DNA of 64,000 nt. Origin: Ignavibacteria bacterium. GTDB lineage: Bacteria > Bacteroidota > Ignavibacteria > SZUA-365. Where the stretch lies: NCBI GenBank assembly GCA_016720835.1, contig JADKJW010000002.1, positions 372,001-436,000 of the forward strand. Direction: 5' to 3'. The notes beneath the pieces are model-generated. The model was not told where the DNA came from and searched no databases. It saw only the letters and a list, made by a program, of their open reading frames with translations. The translations under genes were made by a program, and so were the position numbers. Shown piece by piece: positions 56,979-64,000 of this stretch; position 1 is the stretch's first letter; each line of letters starts with the position of its first letter.

Positions 56979-57913
56979 AACTCTTCGCCATCATCGAGGA
57001 CACGCTGCGCAGCCGCCTCTCGACCATCATCGTCTTCCTCTCCATCTCCGCCTTTTTCCTCGTCATCGGCGTGATCGTCGCGGTGATGGTGGATCCCTCG
57101 AAGATGGTCACGTCCATCACCACCTCGCAGCAGAACGCGTCGCAACAGGGTCAGAACCAGGGTCCGGGGCGGCAGCAGGGCCAGACGGAGGAAGAGAAGG
57201 ATCCGCAGGCACCGCAACAACCGCAGGCCCCGCAGCAGGCGCCTCCGCCGCAGATACAGATCGATCTGTCGACCGTGCCGAAACTGATCGAGTTCTTCCA
57301 GACGGGACTCGCGGGCTTCATCCATTTCGCGGCGCTGCTGCTGGGCGTGTTCGCCACGGCGGGCATCATCCCGAACACGCTGGAAAAAGGAACCATCGAT
57401 CTGTTTCTGTCGAAGCCGGTCTCGCGCGCCGAAATCCTGACGGGGCGCTACCTCGGGGGAGGACTGATCGTCTTCCTGAACACCGCCTTCTTCGTGACCG
57501 GCGCCTGGCTGATCATTTCCATCAAGACCGGCTACTGGAACACGCCGTTCCTCGCGGTGATGGGCACCGTGACCGTCTCCTATCTCATCCTCGCGGCCGC
57601 GATGATGATCCTCGGCATTTCGACGCGCAGCTCGGCGGCGACCATCATCATCGTGTTCTTCTTCATCTACCTCGTCGCGCCCATCCTGCAGTCGCGCGAG
57701 GGCTTTCTCTTTCAGCTCATCGACAGCGAGGCGATCAAGAGCGCCATTTCGGCGATCTATTACATGCTCCCGAAGCCGGGCGAGTTCACCGACTTCGCGG
57801 GCAAGCTCATCATGCACCAGGAGCTCTCCTGGACGCCCATCTGGTCGAGCGCGCTGTTCGGCGGGGCCATGTACGGGCTTTCGGTGTTCGTGTTCCAGCG
57901 GAAGGATTTCTGA
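56975..57913 (+). CDS. ABC-2-type transporter permease
   Basis: A 312-residue inner-membrane protein with about six helices. The first helix (STIIVFLSISAFFLVIGVIV) is separated from the second by a periplasmic or cytoplasmic stretch of about 80 residues that is unusually rich in Gln, Pro and Gly (residues about 45-95). The remaining helices (for example LLLGVFATAGIIPNTLEKG and AAAMMILGISTRSSAATIII) match ABC-2 permeases of the NatB/NosY type. It pairs with the upstream ATPase. The Gln/Pro insert is not typical and may be a flexible linker. Confidence 0.85.
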   Translation: MKLFAIIEDTLRSRLSTIIVFLSISAFFLVIGVIVAVMVDPSKMVTSITTSQQNASQQGQNQGPGRQQGQTEEEKDPQAPQQPQAPQQAPPPQIQIDLSTVPKLIEFFQTGLAGFIHFAALLLGVFATAGIIPNTLEKGTIDLFLSKPVSRAEILTGRYLGGGLIVFLNTAFFVTGAWLIISIKTGYWNTPFLAVMGTVTVSYLILAAAMMILGISTRSSAATIIIVFFFIYLVAPILQSREGFLFQLIDSEAIKSAISAIYYMLPKPGEFTDFAGKLIMHQELSWTPIWSSALFGGAMYGLSVFVFQRKDF

Positions 57914-57919
57914 TCCGCC

Positions 57920-58537
57920 ATGTTCACCACACTGCCGAACCGGCTCTCGCTGCTGCGAATGATCCTTTCGCCGGTGTTCTTTTTTCTTTTCATTTCGTCG
58001 ACCCCGTTTCTGCGGCATATCTCGCTCGCCGTGTTTCTCATCGCCGCCATCACGGACTGGTACGATGGCGTGATCGCGCGCCGATCGAACACCGTCACCA
58101 AGCTCGGCAAGTTTCTCGATCCGCTGGCGGACAAGTTCCTGACCTCCGCGGCGTTTTTTGCGTTCGCCGCCGTGCATCTCGTCGCGTGGTGGATGGTGTG
58201 GGCCATCGTCGTGCGCGACATCCTGATCACCGTGCTTCGCTCCGTCGCCGAGGCGCGCGACGCGGAAATCGTCACCACGAAGACCGCGCAGACCAAGACC
58301 TTCGTGCAGATGATCGTGCTCTACTACGTGCTGCTGCTCGTCGTCGGGCGCGACATCCGCTGGGTCATGGCCCTGTTCGGGAAGGCCAGGCTCGACGCGA
58401 TGCTCGGTCCCGACCTGCTCTTCTGGCTGATGCTCGCGGTGACCGTCCTCACGCTGTTCACGGGAATGCAATACCTGTATGACAACCGGAAATTCGTCGT
58501 CAGCCTCTTCGCCGCCCGCGGCCGCGTCGCCGACTGA
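57920..58537 (+). CDS. pgsA: CDP-diacylglycerol-glycerol-3-phosphate 3-phosphatidyltransferase
   Basis: A 205-residue membrane enzyme of phospholipid synthesis that makes phosphatidylglycerophosphate from CDP-diacylglycerol and glycerol 3-phosphate. It starts MFTTLPNRLSLLRMILSPV, the usual PgsA opening, and carries the CDP-alcohol phosphotransferase motif across residues 46-71: DWYDGVIARR then GKFLDPLADK, with all four aspartates. Five or six helices are predicted. It follows the ABC permease by 6 bases and overlaps pgpA, the next enzyme of the pathway, by 59 bases. Confidence 0.9.
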   Translation: MFTTLPNRLSLLRMILSPVFFFLFISSTPFLRHISLAVFLIAAITDWYDGVIARRSNTVTKLGKFLDPLADKFLTSAAFFAFAAVHLVAWWMVWAIVVRDILITVLRSVAEARDAEIVTTKTAQTKTFVQMIVLYYVLLLVVGRDIRWVMALFGKARLDAMLGPDLLFWLMLAVTVLTLFTGMQYLYDNRKFVVSLFAARGRVAD

Positions 58538-58991
58538 CGCGCGGCCGGCCTTCGCCGTCCGTCTGCTCGGCAGCGCCTGCTTCACGGGGTATTTCCCGTT
58601 CGCGTCGGGCACGGTCGGGTCGGCCTTCGCCCTTGCGTTGTACTGGGTGATCCCCGGCATGGACGTCTGGTGGGTGCTGCTCTCCGCCTCGCTCGTCTTT
58701 CTCGCCGCCGGCATTCCTGTGGCATCCGCCATGGAGCGGTATTACGGCAAGGACCCGTCCGAAGTGGTGCTCGACGAGGTCGTGGGCATGTGGATCGCGC
58801 TGCTCCTGCTGCCGAAGGTGTGGTTCCTGGCGCTGGGAGCGTTTTTCGTGTTCCGCTTCTTCGACATCGTCAAGCCGTCGCCCGCCCGCAACTTCGATCG
58901 CATGCACGGCGGCTTCGGCATCATGATGGACGACGTCGCCGCCGGCGTCTACGCGAACCTCGTCATGCAGGCCGTGCGCCTGCTGTGGTGA
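58479..58991 (+). CDS. pgpA: Phosphatidylglycerophosphatase A
   Basis: A 170-residue membrane phosphatase that converts phosphatidylglycerophosphate to phosphatidylglycerol. The family blocks are complete: GTVGSAFALAL, VVLDEVVGMWIALLLLP, FFRF-like FRFFDIVKPSPAR and GGFGIMMDDVAAG, with the acidic metal-binding residues. The first 25 residues are Ser/Ala/Pro-rich and lie in the overlap with pgsA, so the true start could be slightly later. The adjacency of pgsA and pgpA gives two consecutive steps of phosphatidylglycerol synthesis. Confidence 0.92.
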   Translation: MTTGNSSSASSPPAAASPTDARPAFAVRLLGSACFTGYFPFASGTVGSAFALALYWVIPGMDVWWVLLSASLVFLAAGIPVASAMERYYGKDPSEVVLDEVVGMWIALLLLPKVWFLALGAFFVFRFFDIVKPSPARNFDRMHGGFGIMMDDVAAGVYANLVMQAVRLLW

Positions 58992-59038
58992 ACGGCCTTG
59001 ATATCAGACAATCGAATCCATAACTCCGGAGTACCGCC

Positions 59039-59788
59039 ATGCGCGTCATACATGCAATCGTGTTTCTCATGCTGGTCGCGGCGCTGCCCCTGCGCGCGCA
59101 GAGCGACAGCGACTGGGTGCAGGAGCCCGAGCCGATCCAGGGCGGAGGCGGAGGCATCATCGGCTTCGGCGGGGGTGTGTCGGGTTCCTGGGCCTTCATG
59201 AACTACGCGGAATTCAATACGGCGATATCCGCGCAGGGTTTTCCCGCCTTCTCGAGCGACGGCATGTTTCTTTTCGGCGGCCACGGCTACGCGTACATCA
59301 TCATCGTGCCGAACCTGCGCATCGGCGGCATGGGCGCGGGCGGAACGCGGCAGTCGGTGAGCGGCGCGACGGCCGCGAACGGCAACATGTATTCCTCGAC
59401 CAGGCTCACCACCTCCTTCGGCGGCGTGACGCTCGAGTACGTGATCCCGATGCGCCGCATCCACATCGCGATCGGCGGATTGATCGGCGGCGGTTCGCAC
59501 ACGCTCACGCTCACCCGCGCCTCGCTCGACGATCTGCGCTGGCCGCTCGCGGGCGTGCACCGCGACGAACTCACGCAATCCTACTTCGCGTATCAGCCCT
59601 GGCTGTCGCTCGAATGGGAGATGCATCCGCTGGCGACGCTCGCGCTCACGGGCGGCTGGTCCGGCGCAAGCCTCGGCGACTGGACGCTCGACGGCACGCA
59701 CACGATCAGCGGGATGCCGGACTTCAAACTCGACCGCGCCTTCGTGCGGCTCGGACTGACCGTGGGGTTCTTCCTTCCGGAGTACTAG
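59039..59788 (+). CDS. Exported, outer-membrane-barrel-like protein
   Basis: A 249-residue protein with signal peptide RVIHAIVFLMLVAALPLRAQ. The mature part starts with a short acidic, Gly-rich segment (PIQGGGGGIIGFGGGVSG) and continues with alternating hydrophobic strands (YAYIIIVPNLRIGGMGAGG, TTSFGGVTLEYVIPM, IHIAIGGLIGGGSH) and a final strand FVRLGLTVGFFLPEY ending in an aromatic residue, all consistent with a small beta-barrel. No family recognised. It stands 47 bases after pgpA and converges on the gene at 59816. Confidence 0.7.
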   Translation: MRVIHAIVFLMLVAALPLRAQSDSDWVQEPEPIQGGGGGIIGFGGGVSGSWAFMNYAEFNTAISAQGFPAFSSDGMFLFGGHGYAYIIIVPNLRIGGMGAGGTRQSVSGATAANGNMYSSTRLTTSFGGVTLEYVIPMRRIHIAIGGLIGGGSHTLTLTRASLDDLRWPLAGVHRDELTQSYFAYQPWLSLEWEMHPLATLALTGGWSGASLGDWTLDGTHTISGMPDFKLDRAFVRLGLTVGFFLPEY

Positions 59789-59815
59789 CGAAACGCGACC
59801 GACGTCGGGAGCAGA

Positions 59816-60793
59816 TCAGAACATCACCGCACATCCAAGCCAGGGGACGACGTCCATGACGCGATCATGCCTGTCCAGGCTTGCCGGGAGATACGCTCCG
59901 ATATCCACACGGACAATTCCGACACGATATCGGAGCGTCAGCGTATGCATCGAGTCCCCGTCATCGTTGTCCGACCTTTCAAGCGCGTGATCGGTGCACA
60001 GGGAAAATGACGTGCTGAACGGCAATTCCATGCCGATGCCCGCCAGTCCAATGCCCGGTCCGATGCCGCACCCGATCGTGAACACTGCAACAGCCGCATC
60101 GTATGTTGCGTATCCGGAGAGCACCCACGTGCCGTTAGTGCCTTTGAGCGACGACTGTGTCCCGTGGCCCTGATTGCGGAACACGATGAACGTGAGACCA
60201 CCGGCGATCGCCCACCTTCGATTGCCATACAGTGTCGTCTTCACTGCAGCCGCGGCGAAGAAATCTTCTTCCGACGCGCGCGGATAGTACATGCCTGAAA
60301 CGCTCACCTGTGTCGCGCCGCCTGTGCCGACTGCCAGGGACGGGTACAGGGGGCCGGTGAATTTCCACGGGGCCTCATACGTGTGCGTTTCATCGTTTGA
60401 TGCTCTGAACACGAGCGGTGTGAGACTGAACCACCACTGATTCGGGCCAAGCACTCTGCCTGTCGGCAGCACGTTCACGCATATCCCTGTTTCGAGAAAT
60501 GCGCCGCCCCGCGCGGCATCGAGCGCGATCTCCGCGAGCGTGCTGTCGTCCACCCGCGCCAACAACGATGCGGCGATGCGCTGCCCCCGCCCGTCCATGG
60601 TGCGCAATCGCAATCCCGTGCTGTCCCAGGAAAGCACCCGGCCTGACAACTCGCTGCCATCGGTCAGGACGATATTCACCACGCGTGTCGAATCGAGCGT
60701 GCGCTGCTGCGCGGAAGCGGACGCAACGACGACGGCGAGCGCAATTGACACCGCACACGTCCATTCAACCGCCGCACTCCCGCATGCACGCAT
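59816..60793 (-). CDS. Exported protein with small N-terminal beta domain and barrel-like body
   Basis: A 325-residue exported protein with signal peptide CAVSIALAVVVASASAQ. Residues about 35-85 (VVNIVLTDGSELSGRVLSW, GLRLRTMDGRGQRIAASL) look like an Sm/SH3-like small barrel that occurs in envelope proteins. The remainder has repeated amphipathic strands with aromatic ends (NQWWFSLTPLVFRAS, ATQVSVSGMYYPR, AVAVFTIGCGIGPGIGLAG) suggesting an outer-membrane barrel. The start ATG 60793 overlaps the end of the upstream glycosyltransferase by 29 bases, so it belongs to the polysaccharide operon. Function unknown. Confidence 0.72.
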   Translation of the reverse strand: MRACGSAAVEWTCAVSIALAVVVASASAQQRTLDSTRVVNIVLTDGSELSGRVLSWDSTGLRLRTMDGRGQRIAASLLARVDDSTLAEIALDAARGGAFLETGICVNVLPTGRVLGPNQWWFSLTPLVFRASNDETHTYEAPWKFTGPLYPSLAVGTGGATQVSVSGMYYPRASEEDFFAAAAVKTTLYGNRRWAIAGGLTFIVFRNQGHGTQSSLKGTNGTWVLSGYATYDAAVAVFTIGCGIGPGIGLAGIGMELPFSTSFSLCTDHALERSDNDDGDSMHTLTLRYRVGIVRVDIGAYLPASLDRHDRVMDVVPWLGCAVMF

Positions 60794-61901
60794 CGGCCGA
60801 CGCCTGCTTTTCCGGCGTGTCGGAGGCGAGTTCTTCCTCCACACAGCGGATGAAGTTGTCGATGCTCTTCGCGGTGCGGGCGCCGGGGAGGGCCTCTGCC
60901 ACTTCGATGATGTCGGCGCTCACCACGGGCTTGCCAAGCGCGTAGTACTCGCGGAACTTCACGGGCGCGCTGTACTTCACCCAGTCGCTCTGTATCCATG
61001 GGATGGTGGCCACGTCGAAGTGCACGCCGCAGTCCGCGATGTCGTCGATGGGCACGTAGCCGAGGAAGTGCACGTTGGGATAGCGGTCCACGCGCGCGAT
61101 GTCATACATCGGCCTGCCGATGAAGACGAGCGACCACTCGGGATGCGCCTCGGCCATGCGGCAGATCAGGTCCTGATCCTGCAGCACCTCGAGCGATCCC
61201 CAGTAGCCGATGATGGGATGCGGCACGCCTGACAATGCCGCGGGGACGGTATTCCGGATCGCGATATCCTTTTTCAGGAATCCGTCGGCCACGCCGTGCG
61301 GCACGTAGCGGACGCCGTCCCGCTCCACGTTCCGGTCGGCATGCATGCCGATGGACGCGCAGATCACGCGGTCGCAGCGCGCGAGCAGGTCCGCGTGATG
61401 CTCGTGCACGCGCGAGAAGGTCATGCGGTCGTAGTAGGCGAGGTAGTTGTCCTGAATGTAGTACACCGATCCCCTGTGCGGGATGCGGTCGAGCAGCAGC
61501 GAGGCGGTGGGGAGTCCGGCCCAGAACAGCGGACGCTGCATGCCGAGCAGTCGCAGCAGCAGTCGCACCTGCAGCGCGAGCAGGAAGACGTTGAGCTTCG
61601 CGACGGGGCCCACGGTCCACAAAGGAATCACGAAGGGCGTCAGCACCCACACGCCCTCGTCGCGGCGCAGCCAGCGCAGAAGGCTCTTGAATTTGACGGC
61701 GATGCGGGTAAACACGCGCGGGGTGGACAGGCTCGGCATGCCGATGCCGATGGAGTTCACGAAGAGCACCTTCCGCCCGCGGCCGATGCGGCGCATCCAC
61801 TGCTTCTCGGTGTACGGGTTGTGCACCCACCAGTCGTTCCCCGCGAAGCAGAGCAGCGGCGCGTCGTCCGCCCCCGGCGGGAAGCGCAGATCAACCGGCA
61901 T
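60765..61901 (-). CDS. Glycosyltransferase, GT-B fold
   Basis: A 378-residue glycosyltransferase. The N-terminal half contains FAGNDWWVHNPYTEKQWM and the phrase SVYYIQDNYLAYYDRM, and the C-terminal half has IIGYWGSLEVLQDQDL, LVFIGRPMYDIARVD and NVHFLGYVPIDDI followed by PVKFREYYALGKPVVSADI, the nucleotide-sugar binding part of GT4-like enzymes with the conserved E in the E-x7-E region. No membrane anchor beyond a short hydrophobic patch (NVFLLALQVRLLLRLL). It overlaps its neighbours on both sides in the flippase/GT2 operon and probably adds a sugar to a lipid-linked glycan. Confidence 0.87.
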   Translation of the reverse strand: MPVDLRFPPGADDAPLLCFAGNDWWVHNPYTEKQWMRRIGRGRKVLFVNSIGIGMPSLSTPRVFTRIAVKFKSLLRWLRRDEGVWVLTPFVIPLWTVGPVAKLNVFLLALQVRLLLRLLGMQRPLFWAGLPTASLLLDRIPHRGSVYYIQDNYLAYYDRMTFSRVHEHHADLLARCDRVICASIGMHADRNVERDGVRYVPHGVADGFLKKDIAIRNTVPAALSGVPHPIIGYWGSLEVLQDQDLICRMAEAHPEWSLVFIGRPMYDIARVDRYPNVHFLGYVPIDDIADCGVHFDVATIPWIQSDWVKYSAPVKFREYYALGKPVVSADIIEVAEALPGARTAKSIDNFIRCVEEELASDTPEKQASADACMRECGG

Positions 61902-62895
61902 GCGCGCGCCTCCCCCGCGAGGGACGCAGCGAGCCCGCGAGGAAGCCCGCCAGCGCGCTCCATTCCTTCACCGCGACCAGGGCGAAGGCGGGCAGCCACA
62001 CGGACGCCGGTTGCGCGCTCCAGCGGTACAGACGCCGCATGCGCAGCGTGTACCACGCGCTCGCGGCGAGCGCGACGACGAGGAGCGGCCAGAACCAGAT
62101 GCCCGCGAGGCAGAAGGCCACGAGAAGTCCGTGCTTGAGAATGATCTTGAGATAGAACGGAGCCTTGTTGCGCGCCTCCCCGTCCCCGATGCCGTAAAGA
62201 TACTGCTGCCGCATGTAGGCGGAAAGCCGGGGACGCGGGCGCCACCGCACGCGCGCCTCGAGATCGAGCGCCATGCGAAAGCCCGCCTGCTTCAGCGCGA
62301 GACAGAAGGCCGTGTCCTCGCCCGCGAATGTGAGGTCCTCGGGGTAGCCGCCCACCGCGCGCCACGCCGCGACGCGGAACGCGAAAGAACGCGACGACGG
62401 CAGGAAGGTCGCGGGATCGAGATCGCGCACATCCATCTCCGCGGCGGCGGCGATGCGCTCGAAACGCGTGTCGGTGATGTACCCGTATCCGCCTCCGACA
62501 ACGTCCACGCCGGCGTCGCGCAGCAGAGGCGCGGTGATGCGCTCGAGCCAGTCGGGCGGCAGCAGCGACCCGGCGTCGCTCACGGCCACGATGTCCTGCC
62601 GGGCCGCGGCGATGGCCCCGTTGCGTCCCGCCGCGATGTTGCTGCCCGGCTTCTCGATCACGACGACGTCGACGCCCGGGACCTCCGTCGAGCGCGCGAT
62701 GTCGGCCGTGCCGTCGGTCGATCCCCCGTCGCAGAGCACGACTTCGGCGGGCAGGACGGTCTGTTCGCCGACCGACCGCAGGAAGGCCTCCACGGTGTTC
62801 GCCTCGTTGCGCGTGGTCAGCACGAGAGAGACGGGAAGGATGACGCTGTCGCGGTCCTTGTCCGCGTCGCCGCTCCTGTGGTGCTCGGTGGACAC
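61891..62895 (-). CDS. Glycosyltransferase family 2 with C-terminal membrane helices
   Basis: A 334-residue protein. The GT2 core reads VSLVLTTRNEANTVEAFL, EVVLCDGGSTDGTADIA, AVSDAGSLLPPDWL (the metal-binding D-x-D/G position) and TFAGEDTAFCLALK (the E-D acid region), so it should transfer a sugar from a nucleotide donor. The C terminus has two helices (HGLLVAFCLAGIWFWPLLVV and a following segment), anchoring it in the inner membrane. It lies 13 bases after the flippase gene and overlaps the GT-B gene by 11 bases. Confidence 0.9.
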   Translation of the reverse strand: MSTEHHRSGDADKDRDSVILPVSLVLTTRNEANTVEAFLRSVGEQTVLPAEVVLCDGGSTDGTADIARSTEVPGVDVVVIEKPGSNIAAGRNGAIAAARQDIVAVSDAGSLLPPDWLERITAPLLRDAGVDVVGGGYGYITDTRFERIAAAAEMDVRDLDPATFLPSSRSFAFRVAAWRAVGGYPEDLTFAGEDTAFCLALKQAGFRMALDLEARVRWRPRPRLSAYMRQQYLYGIGDGEARNKAPFYLKIILKHGLLVAFCLAGIWFWPLLVVALAASAWYTLRMRRLYRWSAQPASVWLPAFALVAVKEWSALAGFLAGSLRPSRGRRAHAG

Positions 62896-62908
62896 TGCTG
62901 CTCGAAAT

Positions 62909-64000
62909 TCAGAATTTGATCGACACGCGCGCGAACGTGATGAGGGCGACGCAGCGCAGGGACTCGCAGAAGACCGTGGTCGCTGCCGCGCCCTGCGCGC
63001 CGTAGCGCGGTATCAGAACGACATTCATCGCGATGCTCAGCGCGAGACACGCGATGCTGATCCAGACGATGCCCCAGACGCGATCCGCCGCGACGAGCAG
63101 GTCGCTGACCACCTGGTAGAACGAGAAGATCGGAATGTACCAGATCAGCACACGCAGCAGGGGCGCGACAGGCAGGTACTCGGGACCGAGCAGCACGCCG
63201 ATGACCGGTTCGGCGAAAAACGTCACCGCGAGCGCGATCAGCAGTCCCGCCGCCCCCAGCCAGCGCATGCAGACGCGCACGAGGCGGAAGGCGAGCCCCG
63301 GATTCTCGCGCACGTGGCGGGAGAGGATCGGGAACACCGCCGTCGCGGTCATCATCGAGAGAATCGTCATCGGGTACATCAGCCGCGCCGCGACGGTATA
63401 GTAGCCGAGCGTGGCGGGGTCCGACATCTTCTCGAGCAGGAGCACGTCGATCTTGGTGAAGATGACGTACACGCCCACGTGCAGCGTGAACGGCAGTCCC
63501 CGCCGCAGCATCGAGGCGATGCGCGGGAAATCCGGCCGCAGGCGCACACCCGGCGCGATGGCGAGGGCGGGAACGCCGAAGAGCAGCAGTCTGCTGATGC
63601 CCGCAAGCGCGGCGACTCCCGCGAGCGCGACGAGGCCCTGCCCCGCGAGCATCACGGCCGCCATCCCGAGCGCGATGATGATGGTGAGCGCGATCTCGAT
63701 GAGCGCGACGCGCTTCATGCGCTCGCGCCCGATCAGCACGGCGTAGAAGGACGAACTCATCCCGCCGAAGAGCATGCCGACGGCGGCGAGGCCCACCGCG
63801 AACACCACGCGCGTCTCGTACCCGAGCAGCACCGCGGCGGAAACGGCGGCGGCGACGAGGACGATGTTCGCCAGCGCGAGCAGCGAAAGGTAGGACCCGA
63901 CCAGCTCCGCGGTGCGCTCGCGCTCCTGGTTCATGTCGCGGATGACAAGATTGGCGATGCCCAGGTCGGTGAACGCGCCGAACACCGCGACGAGGTTCAG
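62909..64000 (-). CDS. Oligosaccharide flippase (Wzx/MATE-like), 5' end outside the window
   Basis: The frame is open to base 64000 and so lacks its N terminus; 363 residues are visible. It is almost entirely hydrophobic with about ten helices, for example LLALANIVLVAAAVSAAVLL, ALTIIIALGMAAVMLAG and AGLLIALAVTFFAEPVIGVL, with FGAFTDLGIANLVIRDMN near the start, a pattern of the polysaccharide transporter (MVF/Wzx) family. It would flip lipid-linked oligosaccharides across the inner membrane. It heads the visible part of the four-gene minus-strand operon. Confidence 0.9.
   Translation of the reverse strand: MNLVAVFGAFTDLGIANLVIRDMNQERERTAELVGSYLSLLALANIVLVAAAVSAAVLLGYETRVVFAVGLAAVGMLFGGMSSSFYAVLIGRERMKRVALIEIALTIIIALGMAAVMLAGQGLVALAGVAALAGISRLLLFGVPALAIAPGVRLRPDFPRIASMLRRGLPFTLHVGVYVIFTKIDVLLLEKMSDPATLGYYTVAARLMYPMTILSMMTATAVFPILSRHVRENPGLAFRLVRVCMRWLGAAGLLIALAVTFFAEPVIGVLLGPEYLPVAPLLRVLIWYIPIFSFYQVVSDLLVAADRVWGIVWISIACLALSIAMNVVLIPRYGAQGAAATTVFCESLRCVALITFARVSIKF

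Noticed and set aside
56879..58732. Minus-strand frame of 617 codons opposite the ABC permease and pgsA
   Set aside because: Shadow frame of three well-supported plus-strand genes.

Overview
The window is 64 kb of G+C-rich bacterial chromosome. Four large secreted proteins end in the type IX secretion (T9SS) sorting domain with an N-P-F-N/T/A-P core, a hallmark of the Bacteroidota/Ignavibacteria/Kapabacteria branch of the FCB superphylum. Two upstream regions carry TTG-N19-TA(n)nTTTG promoter-like sequence, also typical of Bacteroidota. I would place it as an Ignavibacteria- or Kapabacteria-like lineage; I cannot fix genus or phylum from sequence alone. No rRNA, tRNA, CRISPR array, transposase or integrase was seen.

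Layout. 0-4.3 kb: tail of a ferritin-like gene, a small membrane protein, 3-methyladenine DNA glycosylase I, a T9SS-exported thioredoxin-fold protein and an exported alpha/beta hydrolase. 4.4-9.5 kb: a four-gene translationally coupled operon (small exported protein, YARHG/DUF3160 protein, CapA-type phosphoesterase, GHMP kinase). 9.6-14.1 kb: a two-gene sensory operon (membrane HisKA_2 kinase, then a 1027-residue receiver-PAS-kinase-receiver hybrid). 14.7-19.3 kb: a MetE-core methionine synthase coupled to an (alpha/alpha)6 glycosidase-like protein and a sodium/solute symporter. 19.6-25.6 kb: two T9SS surface proteins of visibly lower G+C. 25.6-37.9 kb: a glycan-processing run (sugar isomerase, Tat-exported glycosidase, Gfo/Idh/MocA dehydrogenase, Asp-box propeller, lyase-like protein, GH38 alpha-mannosidase, another glycosidase-like protein) with no SusC/SusD pair. 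37.9-43.9 kb: CAP-domain lipoprotein, asparaginyl-tRNA synthetase running in frame into inorganic pyrophosphatase, an outer-membrane protein, a four-helix-bundle suffix protein. 44.2-49.1 kb (minus strand): an M16 peptidase pair and two poorly known proteins. 49.4-54.9 kb: two paralogous fibre-like exported proteins around a choice-of-anchor-D T9SS protein. 55-59.8 kb: lipoprotein, ABC exporter, PgsA, PgpA, small outer-membrane-like protein. 59.8-64 kb (minus strand): polysaccharide cluster (flippase, GT2, GT-B transferase, barrel-like protein).

Two sequence-level patterns cut across the genes. First, at least seven intergenic regions carry short tandem arrays with 7-9 base units. They are usually purine-rich on the coding strand just after a stop codon and often pyrimidine-rich just before the next start. 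In asnS such arrays have replaced the normal gene end and link the synthetase in frame to the pyrophosphatase. Second, eight genes between 25.9 and 56.5 kb contain single-base frame breaks, several in homopolymers and two of them mutually compensating. This looks more like uncorrected indel errors than decay, so these genes are annotated as single loci.
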